Positions 27,951 to 36,919 of a stretch of 59,584 nt of DNA are shown piece after piece; within the stretch, counting starts at the first letter, position 1, and the number at the start of each line of letters is the position of its first letter. Origin of the DNA: LGRD01 sp031378125 (lineage in GTDB: Bacteria > Pseudomonadota > Gammaproteobacteria > Burkholderiales > Burkholderiaceae_C); the NCBI GenBank assembly GCA_031378125.1, contig JANNDW010000237.1, positions 1-59,584 on the forward strand. Direction: 5' to 3'. The notes beneath the pieces were generated by a model. It did not search any database, had not been told where the DNA came from, and worked only from the letters and a program-made list of their open reading frames with translations. The translations under genes and the position numbers were made by a program.

Positions 27951-29327
27951 TCAATCCCGCGGCCGGGCCGATGTGTCGCTGATCCAAACCGCAGCCAGCT
28001 GCGCCAGCCGTTCCGCGGGGAGCTTGCCCGTGGGGTCGCGCGGCAACGACGGCACAAAGATCACCCGCCGCGGCAGAAAGGCCGCATCGATGCGCGAGCG
28101 CAAGGCGGCCAGGATGCGCTCGCGTGTCAGCCCGGGGGCCACCACGAACGCGATGAGTCGAACCACCTTGCCCGTCGCCGCATCTTTCTCCGGGGGCAGC
28201 CACAGGGCACCGTCTTGAACGCCTTCGACCATGTTCAGGTGATGGTTCAAGTGACTCAAGGAACTGCGCTTGCCGGCAATGTTGATCAGGTCGTTGGAGC
28301 GGCCGAGCAGCCTGAAATGCTGCTCGTCAATTACGTCCAGCACATCGGCCAGCGGGGTAGGCACCGCCACGTGGCCGCCGCTGATGACGCTTTGCTCGCC
28401 GTTGCCCGACAACACCAGCCCGCGGTAGGTCTGCCACTCCGCGCCAGCGGTGGTGCGCCGCGTGGCCACCTGGCCGGCCTCGGTGCAGCCGTAGATTTCC
28501 ATCAACGGGGCCGCAAGCATCGCTTCGGCACGCGCCGCCATTTGCGGCGACAAGGGCGCGGTGGCACAAACCACCAGGTCGGCCGGCGGCACATCGAGCC
28601 CGGCTTCCAGCAGCGCGCGCAAGTGCAGCGGAGTCGTGACCAGCATGCGCGGGCGCGGCACACGGGCCAGCACGCGCACGATGTCGGCGGGGTAGAAGGG
28701 CCGCTCGGTGTCGAACGCGGCACCCCCGAGCAAGGCGACCAGCACGCTCGATTCGAAGCCGTACATGTGCTGCGCGGGCACGGTGGCGACGAGCGAGACA
28801 CCGATGAGGTCGGTGCGGCCCATGTGCTGTGCCAGCCGCTCGACGCCCGCCGCGGTGTTGCGCACCAGCAATCCCCACGGCTTGGCATGCGGGACAGGGC
28901 TGCCCGTGGAGCCGGAGGTCAGGACCTGCGCCGTCACCGCCGCGGCATCGATGCGCGGGGCTTGCACGTCTGCGGACTGCTCTACAGCGCTGGCCGTCAC
29001 ATGCTGCAGCGTTGGCAGGGCGGGAGCGATCGCGCCTTCGTCGATGAGCCCATAGGCGTCGGGAAAGAGATCGCGCAGGCGCGCCACGGTGTCGGGCGTG
29101 TGGTTGGGGGGCAGCAGATTGGACTGGCCACGCAGCATGGCCGCCCCCAGGCCCACCGCGAACCGATACCGGTCGGTGCTCAAGTTGAGGACCTCGCCCC
29201 GCGCGGGCATGCGCGCGGCCAGCGCCTGAACATCGGCCAGGTACTGGCGGCGCGAGATGGCATGGCCGGCGCGCCAGGCCAGCGGCGCCTCCAGCTGCGC
29301 GCTCCAGATCAGCGGCAGGCCGCTCAT
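27951..29327 (-). CDS. AMP-dependent ligase for the aryl starter (XanA2-like)
   Basis: A 458-residue adenylate-forming enzyme. The phosphate loop LTSGSTGSPVPHAKPW, MEIYGCTEAGQVATR (motif with the conserved Glu) and FRLLGRSNDLINIAGKRSS, with a C-terminal DPTGKLP lysine, are all in place. In Xanthomonas, XanA2 activates 3-hydroxybenzoate for transfer to ACP; with a chorismatase and ACP in the same cluster, the same role is inferred. It is translationally coupled to the upstream membrane protein (ATGA). Confidence 0.88.
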   Translation of the reverse strand: MSGLPLIWSAQLEAPLAWRAGHAISRRQYLADVQALAARMPARGEVLNLSTDRYRFAVGLGAAMLRGQSNLLPPNHTPDTVARLRDLFPDAYGLIDEGAIAPALPTLQHVTASAVEQSADVQAPRIDAAAVTAQVLTSGSTGSPVPHAKPWGLLVRNTAAGVERLAQHMGRTDLIGVSLVATVPAQHMYGFESSVLVALLGGAAFDTERPFYPADIVRVLARVPRPRMLVTTPLHLRALLEAGLDVPPADLVVCATAPLSPQMAARAEAMLAAPLMEIYGCTEAGQVATRRTTAGAEWQTYRGLVLSGNGEQSVISGGHVAVPTPLADVLDVIDEQHFRLLGRSNDLINIAGKRSSLSHLNHHLNMVEGVQDGALWLPPEKDAATGKVVRLIAFVVAPGLTRERILAALRSRIDAAFLPRRVIFVPSLPRDPTGKLPAERLAQLAAVWISDTSARPRD

Positions 29328-29995
29328 GATCTGGGTGCGCCCGGGTCGGGTGGTGACGCTGCCGGCGGCGGGTTCGGCTGCATGTAGGCCCGAATCGCGT
29401 CGGTCATGCTGACGCGTTCAAATTCCGGATGCAGCCAATAGCGCAGCAGGTGCTCGGCGCCGAACATCAGCGCCACCGCCAGCGGGGTCAGCAAGTTGGC
29501 GAAGGTCGCCCAGGTCTCGAACGCGGCGCCGGCATACAAGGCCAGCGACACCCCGGCCATCAGCACGAAGTAGATCGTCCAGGCCAGCGTCACCTTGCGC
29601 GTGTAGACCCGCATCGGCGGCGTCAGGTGCCGGTGCACACGCTCGGCCAGGCCGGAGATGAGCGGAGTGAGCCCCGGTCGCAGCGTGGCGCCGAACCAGA
29701 TGGCCAGACAGGCGTGAATGAGCACATGCTGGGCCACATAGAGCCGTTCGGCCGACATGTCGGCGCCCGCCGCCGCTCGAACAGACAAAGCCACGATGGC
29801 GGCCAGCGCGGCCACGCTCAGCAGGCGCTGGTGTGCTCGCCAGGCCCAGACAGCGACGGCCGCCAGCATCGGCGTGAGCAAGGCCACCGCGCTCCATGGC
29901 GATGCCGGAGCGCCGATCATCAGCCACTGCGATCCCGCCACGTAGGCCAGGCTGGCCACTGCCGCCAGCACATAGCGGGCCTGCATGACCATCAC
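29324..29995 (-). CDS. Cluster-associated hydrophobic membrane protein
   Basis: A 223-residue protein with about six transmembrane helices (for example LLSVAALAAIVALSVRAAAG and LAWTIYFVLMAGVSLALY). It resembles the membrane proteins of unknown function (COG4648 type) found beside the ligase in aryl polyene and xanthomonadin clusters. It starts immediately after the stop of the ACP gene, with GTG at 29995 or ATG at 29992/29986. The function is unknown; a membrane scaffold for the ligase and ACP is a possibility. Confidence 0.75.
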   Translation of the reverse strand: MMVMQARYVLAAVASLAYVAGSQWLMIGAPASPWSAVALLTPMLAAVAVWAWRAHQRLLSVAALAAIVALSVRAAAGADMSAERLYVAQHVLIHACLAIWFGATLRPGLTPLISGLAERVHRHLTPPMRVYTRKVTLAWTIYFVLMAGVSLALYAGAAFETWATFANLLTPLAVALMFGAEHLLRYWLHPEFERVSMTDAIRAYMQPNPPPAASPPDPGAPRS

Positions 29996-30265
29996 TTAGA
30001 CGGTGCGATGGCCGGCGATGTGCTCGACCAGGCTGGCCAGCGACGTGAAGATGCGAACATTGTCCTCATCGTCCGATCGCAGCTGGAAACCGTAGCGCTT
30101 GGAAACCACCAGGGCCACCTCCAGGATGTCGATCGAGTCCAGCCCCAAACCTTCGCCGTAAAGCGGCGCTTGCGGGGCTATGGTGTCGGGCGAGATGTCC
30201 AGGTTGAGGGCCTCAACCAGGAGTGCAGCCACTTCACGCTGCAGGTCGTTTTGGACAGAAGTCAT
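29996..30265 (-). CDS. Acyl carrier protein 2
   Basis: An 89-residue acyl carrier protein with the attachment site GLGLDSIDILEVALV (Ser44). It is the first gene of the long minus-strand operon and lies directly before the membrane protein and ligase genes, so it is the likely acceptor of the activated aryl starter. Start at MTSVQND, the only methionine near the first helix; upstream in-frame sequence is not protein-like. Confidence 0.92.
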   Translation of the reverse strand: MTSVQNDLQREVAALLVEALNLDISPDTIAPQAPLYGEGLGLDSIDILEVALVVSKRYGFQLRSDDEDNVRIFTSLASLVEHIAGHRTV

Positions 30266-30493
30266 GCGTATCCGGGGTTCGATGTCGCCCGTCGCCGGAC
30301 GGCCTGTGAGGCCAGCGCTGCGATGGAACTGCGTTCCTTTCCACAGGGAAACAGCGCTGGCTGCGACGGCCATGACTTTACCAGAGCATGCTTGGCGCGA
30401 CGCCGGCCTGGATGGCTCGCATGGAGGGCCGAAGTATCATGAACTTCAGTACTCCTCCCACTCCGAGCCGGTGAATGACGCCCGGCCCTTGCC

Positions 30494-31267
30494 ATGGCCC
30501 CGCCCTCAGTGAACGACCGCGATGTCGAACTCGTGCACCTGCCGCACAGCGCGCTGACCCATTACTATGCCGACGGCGACGCGCAGGCGCGTCAAGCGTT
30601 CCTGCGCCGCACCTTCGACGATACCGCGGTCGACTACAACCGGCTCGAAAAACTGCTGGGCCTGGGCACCGGCTCGTGGTACCGGCGCGGCGCGCTTGTG
30701 CGAGCCGGTTTGAAGGCCGGCATGCAGGTGGTCGATGTGGGCATGGGCACCGGCCTGGTGGCGCGCGAGATTTTGCGCATCACCGCTGAACCGCAGCGTT
30801 TGGTTGGGGTGGACCCCAGCCCGGGCATGATGGCCCAGGCGCATCTGCCCGCTGGTGTGCGCTGCGTCGAAGGCTGGGCCGAGAAGTTGCCGTTGCCCGA
30901 TGCCAGCGCCGATTTTTTGGTGATGGGCTACGCGCTTCGCCACATTGCCGACCTGGCCGCCGCGTTCAGTGAGTTTCACCGCGTGCTCAGACCCGGCGGC
31001 ACCTTGCTGGTGCTTGAGATTTCCAAGCCCGAGGGAAAAGCCGCCACCCGGCTGCTCAAGGTCTACATGCGCGGCATGGTTCCGCTGATGGCGCGGCTGG
31101 TGGCGCGCCAGCCCGGCACGCCGATGTTGTGGCGCTACTACTGGGACACGATCGAGGCCTGCGCCCCGCCCGACGCGGTGCTGCGAACCCTGTCCGGCGT
31201 GGGCCTGTCGAATGTGCGGCGGGACGTGGCGCTGGGCATCTTTTCCGAGTACTCCGCACGGCGCTGA
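30494..31267 (+). CDS. UbiE-like SAM-dependent methyltransferase
   Basis: A 257-residue methyltransferase with VVDVGMGTGLVARE (motif I, about 79-88), LVGVDPSPGMMAQA and VLRPGGTLLVLEISKPEG, the last being typical of UbiE/COQ5-type enzymes. It is divergent from the ACP operon, 228 bases apart, and is the right-hand end of the polyene cluster. It may methylate the hydroxyaryl head. Involvement in quinone metabolism is an alternative. Confidence 0.83.
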   Translation: MAPPSVNDRDVELVHLPHSALTHYYADGDAQARQAFLRRTFDDTAVDYNRLEKLLGLGTGSWYRRGALVRAGLKAGMQVVDVGMGTGLVAREILRITAEPQRLVGVDPSPGMMAQAHLPAGVRCVEGWAEKLPLPDASADFLVMGYALRHIADLAAAFSEFHRVLRPGGTLLVLEISKPEGKAATRLLKVYMRGMVPLMARLVARQPGTPMLWRYYWDTIEACAPPDAVLRTLSGVGLSNVRRDVALGIFSEYSARR

Positions 31268-31443
31268 CGAGTCCCTGGCGCGAACGGCGGCGCGCGCGGC
31301 TTGGTAACGAACATCGCGTGCTTCGCACACAAACCTTCGTGCCGATGCCCGCGTTGCGAGTCGATTCGTTTCGGTTCGTCCGCAACACCAAGGCTTGAGC
31401 GGCGGCCGCTTTGGACCTTCGCCGAAGCATTCACTTTGGTCAC

Positions 31444-31473
31444 TTGTTGCGTCCGGCACCGGCTTCTTATGCT
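31444..31473 (+). promoter_or_regulatory. Candidate promoter of the CsgG-like/caspase-like pair
   Basis: TTGTTG (31444-31449) and TATGCT (31468-31473) are separated by 18 bases, about 70 bases before the lipoprotein start. No operator was seen. Confidence 0.32.
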
Positions 31474-31544
31474 CGCTCTGTACCAGTCTTCATGCCGGTT
31501 GATTCCGAACGCGGCGCACTGGCTTGCTCCATGGATCGTTCACC

Positions 31545-32396
31545 ATGCATGTACGCACTGCCTATTCCTGCACATCACGGCTGGGCCGATCGTCGGTTCT
31601 TGGCATCGCGCTGTGGCTGACCGCCTGTGGTGGCGGTTCGTACGGCGGCGGCAAAAAGCCGAATACGGATGGCAACCCGTCGCCGCTTGCCGGCTCGTCG
31701 CTGTCGCAACAGGTCAATGAACGCGCCGACGCGGCGAGCTACAAGCCAGTCACGTACGACAACGCGGCGAAGAAGGGGCCACGCATCATCGTGTTGCCGG
31801 GCGAGATCAAGAGCAACAACGCGACCTTCGTACAACAGGTTTCGACGAACAACATCGCCGACTTCGGTGAACTCGAGCTGACGCGCGCCAACTTCACGGT
31901 GCTCGAGCGCACGGCCCTCGGACCGCTGCTGCGCGAAATGGAGCTCGCGTATAACGTCGGCGACCCCAAGGAAGCGCAGCGCGCGTTCCAGAAGGGAAAA
32001 CTGCAAACCACACGCTGGGTCGTGAAATTCGACATCCTGAAGGCCGAGCCGGTTGCCGCGGCGGCGGGCGGAATCGATGGCGGCGCCGCGGCGCGCCTGA
32101 TCAACATCTTCGGCGGCAATACCAAGGCCGGCCAGGCTGGCGCGGTCACGGTCGATTCGTTGAAGACCAGTGAGGCGGCCAAGGTCTGGGTGATCGGCAT
32201 GCGCTACAAGATCATCGACGCCAACTCCGCCGAGCAGGTGGCCAATGGCTACATCGAAGACAAGATGGAAATGGGCAAGACGGCGGCAAGCGTGCTTGGG
32301 GTGTCCAAGAGTGCAAGCGGCCAATTGACTCTCGACTCGCTGGTGCAGCGCCTGGTGCAAAAAGGCGTGGCCGAGATCGATGCGAAGTACAAGTGA
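31545..32396 (+). CDS. CsgG-like outer-membrane lipoprotein
   Basis: A 283-residue protein with signal and lipobox (VLGIALWLTAC, then Gly-rich linker). The body has features of the CsgG/LpoB-like family: RIIVLPGEI, NFTVLERTALGPLLREMEL and a late VIGMRYKIIDANSAEQV strand pair. CsgG itself forms the curli export pore, but the family is wider and no curli genes are here. The gene is followed by the caspase-like gene after 22 bases, codirectional, so they may act together. Start at the ATG 31545; an ATG seven codons upstream is possible. Confidence 0.8.
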   Translation: MHVRTAYSCTSRLGRSSVLGIALWLTACGGGSYGGGKKPNTDGNPSPLAGSSLSQQVNERADAASYKPVTYDNAAKKGPRIIVLPGEIKSNNATFVQQVSTNNIADFGELELTRANFTVLERTALGPLLREMELAYNVGDPKEAQRAFQKGKLQTTRWVVKFDILKAEPVAAAAGGIDGGAAARLINIFGGNTKAGQAGAVTVDSLKTSEAAKVWVIGMRYKIIDANSAEQVANGYIEDKMEMGKTAASVLGVSKSASGQLTLDSLVQRLVQKGVAEIDAKYK

Positions 32397-32418
32397 CCGC
32401 GGGCACGCTCGTGCCCCG

Positions 32419-33876
32419 ATGGCACGCTTGATCGCCGGCACGATGCGGGTGTTTTGGCTCGCGGCACTTTTCATATGCAGCGTGCAGGCCGCCACGCTCG
32501 ACAGTGGCCCGCGTGTGGCGCTCGTGATCGGCAACGCCGGCTATCCCACGATGCCGCTGAGCAACCCGTTGAACGACGCGCGCGCGATGGCCGATACCTT
32601 GAGCCAGATCGGCTTCAAGGTCGTCACCGTGCAAAACGCCTCGCAGAAGCAGATGTTCGACGCCGTGCGGCAGTTCGGCGACGCTCTGAAAGGCGGCGTG
32701 GGGCTCTTCTACTATGCCGGCCACGGCGTGCAGGTGAAGGGCCGCAACTTCCTGATCCCGGTCGACGCGCTCATCGAACGCGAGGATGAGGTGCCCTATA
32801 AGGCTTTCGACGTGGGACTCGTGCTCGAGAAGATGGAAGCGGCAAAGAATCCGCTGAACATCGTGATCCTCGATGCCTGCCGCAACAACCCGCTGGCCCG
32901 GGGCTCGCGGTCGGCGACGACGGGACTTGCGCAAATGGATGCACCGAGCGGATCGATCGTCGCCTTTGCGACCGCGCCGGGCGCGGAGGCGGCCGACGGG
33001 GCGGGTGCCAACGGCATGTACACGGGCCACCTGTTGAGGAACATGGTCACGCCGGGGCTGAAGGTGGAAGAGGTGTTCAAGCGCACCCGAGTCGCTGTCA
33101 AGCAGGACTCGTCGGGCCGGCAAATTCCCTGGGAGAGCACCTCGCTTGAAGGCGACTTCTACTTCACGTCCCCCACGGGCGGTGTGTCGCCGCCGCTTGC
33201 CGACAGCGCCGCGGTGGAGAACGAGCTGTGGTCGCTGATCAGCCAATCGAACAGCCCGTCCGCCTACCGAGCCTACGTTGAAAAATATCCTAACGGCCGT
33301 TATGCGCAGCAAGCGCAGGCGAAGGCCGACGGGGTGACGCCAGTGACTGCGGCGCCTGCGCCGGCCGTCCCGCCATCGCGCTCCGAGGCTGGTTTTTCGT
33401 TCTCCGCCGCGGAAGAGAAGATGGACCGTGCGACACCCGAAGGCCGAGCAGTGGCGTTCAAACGGGCGATTTCCGCAACGCCCTGCGCTGCCTCGCGCCA
33501 GAGCGCGCGAGTGCGGCTGCAGTTGACGGAAAACCAGCGCGCCTCGACCTCGTCGAGCGATGGACTGTTCAGCCTTGCGCTGGGCGAGCGCTTGCGACAG
33601 GCGGGCATGCGTGTCGTGGCGACCGGCGCGGCCGACTACGTGGTGCAGGGCACGGTCGCGTCGCAGGCGAGGGCGAATCGGCGCCTGGCTGTGAATGAGA
33701 TTTCGGTGAACGCGGCAATCACGCTCGCATCGACCAAGGGGCAGGCGGTGTCCAGCCAAATCTCTCGCGAGGAGTCGTATGCCGGCTCCGATGTGCAAGC
33801 CGCCTACACCGACCTGATTCAAGGCCAGGCGAGTGATATGGCCGCGAAGCTGTTCGCTGACCTCTGCCGGCGCTGA
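32419..33876 (+). CDS. Caspase-like (peptidase C14) exported protein
   Basis: A 485-residue protein with an N-terminal hydrophobic signal (VFWLAALFICSVQAA) and a caspase fold: RVALVIGNAGY, catalytic His102 in FYYAGHGVQVKG and Cys154 in VILDACRNNP. Catalytic residues are intact. The C-terminal region after residue 310 is a separate domain with a strand-rich pattern (ADYVVQGTVASQ) similar in style to the CsgG-like neighbour. It would act in the periplasm or at the outer membrane. Function of bacterial caspase-like proteins is usually unknown. Start at 32419 or 32443. Confidence 0.85.
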   Translation: MARLIAGTMRVFWLAALFICSVQAATLDSGPRVALVIGNAGYPTMPLSNPLNDARAMADTLSQIGFKVVTVQNASQKQMFDAVRQFGDALKGGVGLFYYAGHGVQVKGRNFLIPVDALIEREDEVPYKAFDVGLVLEKMEAAKNPLNIVILDACRNNPLARGSRSATTGLAQMDAPSGSIVAFATAPGAEAADGAGANGMYTGHLLRNMVTPGLKVEEVFKRTRVAVKQDSSGRQIPWESTSLEGDFYFTSPTGGVSPPLADSAAVENELWSLISQSNSPSAYRAYVEKYPNGRYAQQAQAKADGVTPVTAAPAPAVPPSRSEAGFSFSAAEEKMDRATPEGRAVAFKRAISATPCAASRQSARVRLQLTENQRASTSSSDGLFSLALGERLRQAGMRVVATGAADYVVQGTVASQARANRRLAVNEISVNAAITLASTKGQAVSSQISREESYAGSDVQAAYTDLIQGQASDMAAKLFADLCRR

Positions 33877-33903
33877 GGGCTGTTTTTCGGGTTCGCTATC
33901 CGC

Positions 33904-34875
33904 CTACTCGACGCGCGCCCCACTGGCCTTGACCACCGCCTGGTACTTCGCCAACTCGGTCTTGACGAATTCGCCGAACTGCGCAGGCGAGCCGGCCATC
34001 GGCTCAGCCATCAGCGTGGTGAGCCGGGTCTTGAGTTCGGGCGAATTGAGGGCGTCGACAAACGCTGTGTTCAAACGCTGCGTGATCTCCGGCGGCAACC
34101 TGGCCGGACCGAACAAACCGAACCAGGTGTTGACATCGAAGCCCGCCAGTGCCGAGCCGGCCTCGGCGATTGTCGGCACCTCGGGCATCACGCTGGAGCG
34201 CTTGGCCGTGGTCACCGCCAGCGCGCGCAGTTTGCCGGCGCGGATATTGGCCGACGCCGCGGCCAGGTTGTCGAAATTCAGCTCCACCTGGCCGGCCAGC
34301 AGCGCCAGTTGCGCCGGGTTGCCGCCGGCGTAGGGGATGTGCAACATGAACACTCCCGCCAGGGTCTTGAACATCTCACCGGCCAGGTGCCCGGCGCTGC
34401 CGTTGCCGCCCGACCCGTAGTTGAGCTTGCCCGGGTTCTGCTTTGCATACGCGATCAGATCGGCAACCCGGCGGATGCCCAGGCGGGTGGCCGCATCCGG
34501 GTTTATCACCAGCACATTGGGCACGTGCGCCACGCCGGTGATGGGCGTGAAGTCGCGGACCGGGTCGTACGCAATCTTGGCGTAGAGCCAGGGGTTGATG
34601 GCGTGCGTGGCCACCGCGCCCATCACCAGCGTGCTGCCGTCGGGGGCCGCCTTGGCAGCGGCATCGGCACCGAGGTTGCCACCGGCGCCTGCTTTGTTGT
34701 CGACGATCACCACGCCCAGGCTGTCGCGGACTTTGTCGGCCAGCGCGCGGGCGACGATGTCCAGTGGCCCGCCGGGCGGGTAGGGGACGATCAGGCGAAT
34801 CGGCTTGGCCTGCGCAAAGCCGAAACTGGCGGCAGCGGACGAGGCGAGAGCGACGAGCGCGTGACGGCGTTTCAT
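33904..34875 (-). CDS. Bug-family (TctC-like) periplasmic binding protein
   Basis: A 323-residue solute-binding protein: signal MKRRHALVALASSAAASFGFAQA, then RLIVPYPPGGPLDIVARALA, typical of Bug proteins, with VDNKAGAGGNLGADAAAKA and HIPYAGGNPAQLALLAGQV. This family binds carboxylates and related small molecules and is abundant in Burkholderiales. No TctA/TctB genes are adjacent, so it is an orphan binding protein. It lies seven bases after the reductase gene on the same strand. Confidence 0.92.
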   Translation of the reverse strand: MKRRHALVALASSAAASFGFAQAKPIRLIVPYPPGGPLDIVARALADKVRDSLGVVIVDNKAGAGGNLGADAAAKAAPDGSTLVMGAVATHAINPWLYAKIAYDPVRDFTPITGVAHVPNVLVINPDAATRLGIRRVADLIAYAKQNPGKLNYGSGGNGSAGHLAGEMFKTLAGVFMLHIPYAGGNPAQLALLAGQVELNFDNLAAASANIRAGKLRALAVTTAKRSSVMPEVPTIAEAGSALAGFDVNTWFGLFGPARLPPEITQRLNTAFVDALNSPELKTRLTTLMAEPMAGSPAQFGEFVKTELAKYQAVVKASGARVE

Positions 34876-34882
34876 GCGGGAC

Positions 34883-35914
34883 TCAGTGTTTGTCGGCTTC
34901 AGAGGTGAACGAGTCGGCATAAAACTCGTCGGCGGGCAATGCACAGTCCACGATCAGGTCGCGTTGTGCTGAGTCGACCATGATCGGCGCGCCGCAGGCA
35001 TACACCTGGTGGCCCGACAGGTCGGGCAGGTCGACCATCACGGCGTGGTGGACCAGGCCCGTGCGGCCGGTCCAGCGATCGTCTGCGTCGGGCTCCGACA
35101 GCACCGGCACGTAGCTCAGATTCGGCATCTGCCGCGCAGCCGCCAGCGCCCATTCATGCAGGTACAGATCGGCCTTGCCGCGGCAACCCCAGTACAGCAC
35201 CGCCGGCCGCGTGATGCCCTTGAACCGCATGTGTTCGATGATCGCCTTGATCGGCGCGAAGCCCGTGCCCGAGGCCAGCAGCACAATGGGTTTGTCCGAA
35301 TCTTCGCGCAGGAAAAAGCTGCCGAACGGGCCTTCGATTCGCAGGATGTCTTTCTCCTTCATCGTCTCGAACACCTGGTCGGTGAACTTGCCGCCCGGCA
35401 TGTGGCGCACATGCAGTTCGATGACGGGTTTGTCGGTCTGGGTGTGCGGCGCACTGGCCATCGAATAGCTGCGCCGGGCGCCGTCACGCAGGATGAATTC
35501 GACGTACTGTCCGGCGTGAAATTGCAGCGGGTCGTTGGCCGGCAGTTGCAGCATCAGCACGGCCACGTCGGGCGCGGGCCGGCTGATGCTGATCACCCGG
35601 CTGGGCATCTTGCGCACCGCGAACTGCCCGGCGCCGGGCACGCTGCGCGCCTCGATGACCACGTTGGTCTGCGGCACGGCGCAGCAGGTGAGCATGAATC
35701 CGGCGGCTTCCTCATCGGCGCTGAGGGCCTTGGCCTGGTGCCGGCCATGGACCACGCGGCCTTCGAGCAGGCGGCTCTTGCACGAGCCGCAGGCGCCGTC
35801 CTTGCAGCCATAGGGCAGGCCCACGCCCTGGCGAATGGCAGCCTGCAACACGGGTTCGTCGGCTTCGACGGTGAAGCTGCGGCCGGCGGGCTGCACGGTG
35901 GCGTTGAAGGTCAT
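34883..35914 (-). CDS. 2Fe-2S ferredoxin/FNR reductase (CDP-6-deoxy-glucoseen reductase type)
   Basis: A 343-residue protein with an N-terminal plant-type ferredoxin (GCKDGACGSCKSRLL, Cys37, Cys42, Cys45, and a later Cys77/78), then an FAD-binding RSYSMASAP site and an NAD-binding PIVLLASGTGFAPIKAIIEH. The architecture equals AscD-like and oxygenase reductases. In Burkholderiales this protein is annotated as CDP-6-deoxy-3,4-glucoseen reductase, often without deoxysugar genes; none are here. Its electron acceptor is not evident. It is followed by the Bug gene, with a seven-base gap. Confidence 0.88.
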   Translation of the reverse strand: MTFNATVQPAGRSFTVEADEPVLQAAIRQGVGLPYGCKDGACGSCKSRLLEGRVVHGRHQAKALSADEEAAGFMLTCCAVPQTNVVIEARSVPGAGQFAVRKMPSRVISISRPAPDVAVLMLQLPANDPLQFHAGQYVEFILRDGARRSYSMASAPHTQTDKPVIELHVRHMPGGKFTDQVFETMKEKDILRIEGPFGSFFLREDSDKPIVLLASGTGFAPIKAIIEHMRFKGITRPAVLYWGCRGKADLYLHEWALAAARQMPNLSYVPVLSEPDADDRWTGRTGLVHHAVMVDLPDLSGHQVYACGAPIMVDSAQRDLIVDCALPADEFYADSFTSEADKH

Positions 35915-35961
35915 GCTGCGGGGTTGCTCGTAAACTGAAGCTTCATTTTGCCCGCACCACG

Positions 35962-36864
35962 ATGCCCCTCGGCTTCAACACCCCATCGCGCTTCAAGCGG
36001 CAGCGCCTGCTCATCGTGGGATGCGGCGATATCGGTTTGCGGGTCGTCAAGCTGTTGCGCGGGCGCTGGCGGCTGTTGGCTCTGACCTCCACCGCGGGGC
36101 GTGCCGATGAATTGCGCCGAGCGGGCGTGCAGCCCCTGGTGGGCAACCTCGACGACGCCGCCAGCCTGGCACGGCTGGCGGGTCTGTGCGATGCGGTGTT
36201 GCACCTGGCGCCGCCCGCCTCGCAAGGGGACACCGATTCGCGCACCGCAAAGCTGTTGCAGGCGTTCGCGCGCAAGGGCCGTGTGCAGCGCATCGTTTAT
36301 GGCAGCACCAGTGGTGTGTACGGTGACTGCGGCGGCGCGCGCTTCGACGAAACCCGGGCGGTCCACCCCGCCACGGAGCGCGCCGTGCGCCGGGTCGATG
36401 CCGAAGCGCGCTTGCGCTGGTACGGGCGCGCTTTCGGCGCGCGGGTCACGCTGTTGCGCATCCCTGGCATTTACGCCGGCGATCGACAAGGCGGCCATCC
36501 ACGCGAGCGTCTGGCGCGCGGCACGGCGGTGCTGGCCGACGCCGAGGACGTGTTCACGAACCACATTCACGCCGACGATCTGGCCCGGGCCTGCGTCGCG
36601 GCGCTGCATCGCGGCTTGCCGCAGCGTGTGGTGCACGCGAGCGACGACACCGAGATGAAGATGGGCGCCTACTTCGATCTGGCCGCCGACCTGTGCGCGC
36701 TGCCCCGCCCACCGCGCATCACGCGGGCGCAGGCGTCCACAAGCCTGTCGCCGATGGGGTTGAGTTTCATGAGCGAATCCAGGCGGCTGTGCAACACCCG
36801 GTTGAAGAGCGAACTGCGCTTGCGCTTGCGCTACCCCACGGTGGCCGAGGGCCTGCTGGCCTGA
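35962..36864 (+). CDS. NAD-dependent epimerase/dehydratase-like protein (YeeZ type)
   Basis: A 300-residue extended-SDR protein with the nucleotide motif LLIVGCGDIGLRV (GxGxxG) near the N terminus, and a VYGSTSGVYGD serine-containing site. The tyrosine of the catalytic YxxxK is not obvious: RRVDAEARLRWYGRAF occupies its place, so activity is uncertain. The C terminus (LLKSELRLRLRYPTVAEGL) fits YeeZ-like proteins. Its start is 47 bases from the divergent reductase gene. It ends before a palindromic terminator-like hairpin. Confidence 0.82.
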   Translation: MPLGFNTPSRFKRQRLLIVGCGDIGLRVVKLLRGRWRLLALTSTAGRADELRRAGVQPLVGNLDDAASLARLAGLCDAVLHLAPPASQGDTDSRTAKLLQAFARKGRVQRIVYGSTSGVYGDCGGARFDETRAVHPATERAVRRVDAEARLRWYGRAFGARVTLLRIPGIYAGDRQGGHPRERLARGTAVLADAEDVFTNHIHADDLARACVAALHRGLPQRVVHASDDTEMKMGAYFDLAADLCALPRPPRITRAQASTSLSPMGLSFMSESRRLCNTRLKSELRLRLRYPTVAEGLLA

Positions 36865-36876
36865 GGGGCGCCACAA

Positions 36877-36899
36877 CGCGCCCGGCCTGGCCGGGCGCG
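36877..36899. terminator. Palindromic hairpin between convergent genes
   Basis: CGCGCCCGGCC and GGCCGGGCGCG face each other around a single T, forming a very stable hairpin. It lies between the convergent epimerase-like and HtrA-like genes. There is no T-run, so a factor-independent terminator is only possible, not shown. Confidence 0.5.
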
Positions 36900-36919
36900 A
36901 ACTTCAAAGCCCCGCGCGC

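Noticed and set aside
31545..32396. Curli secretion system
   Set aside because: Only a CsgG-like protein is present, with no CsgA, CsgB, CsgE or CsgF genes in the window.
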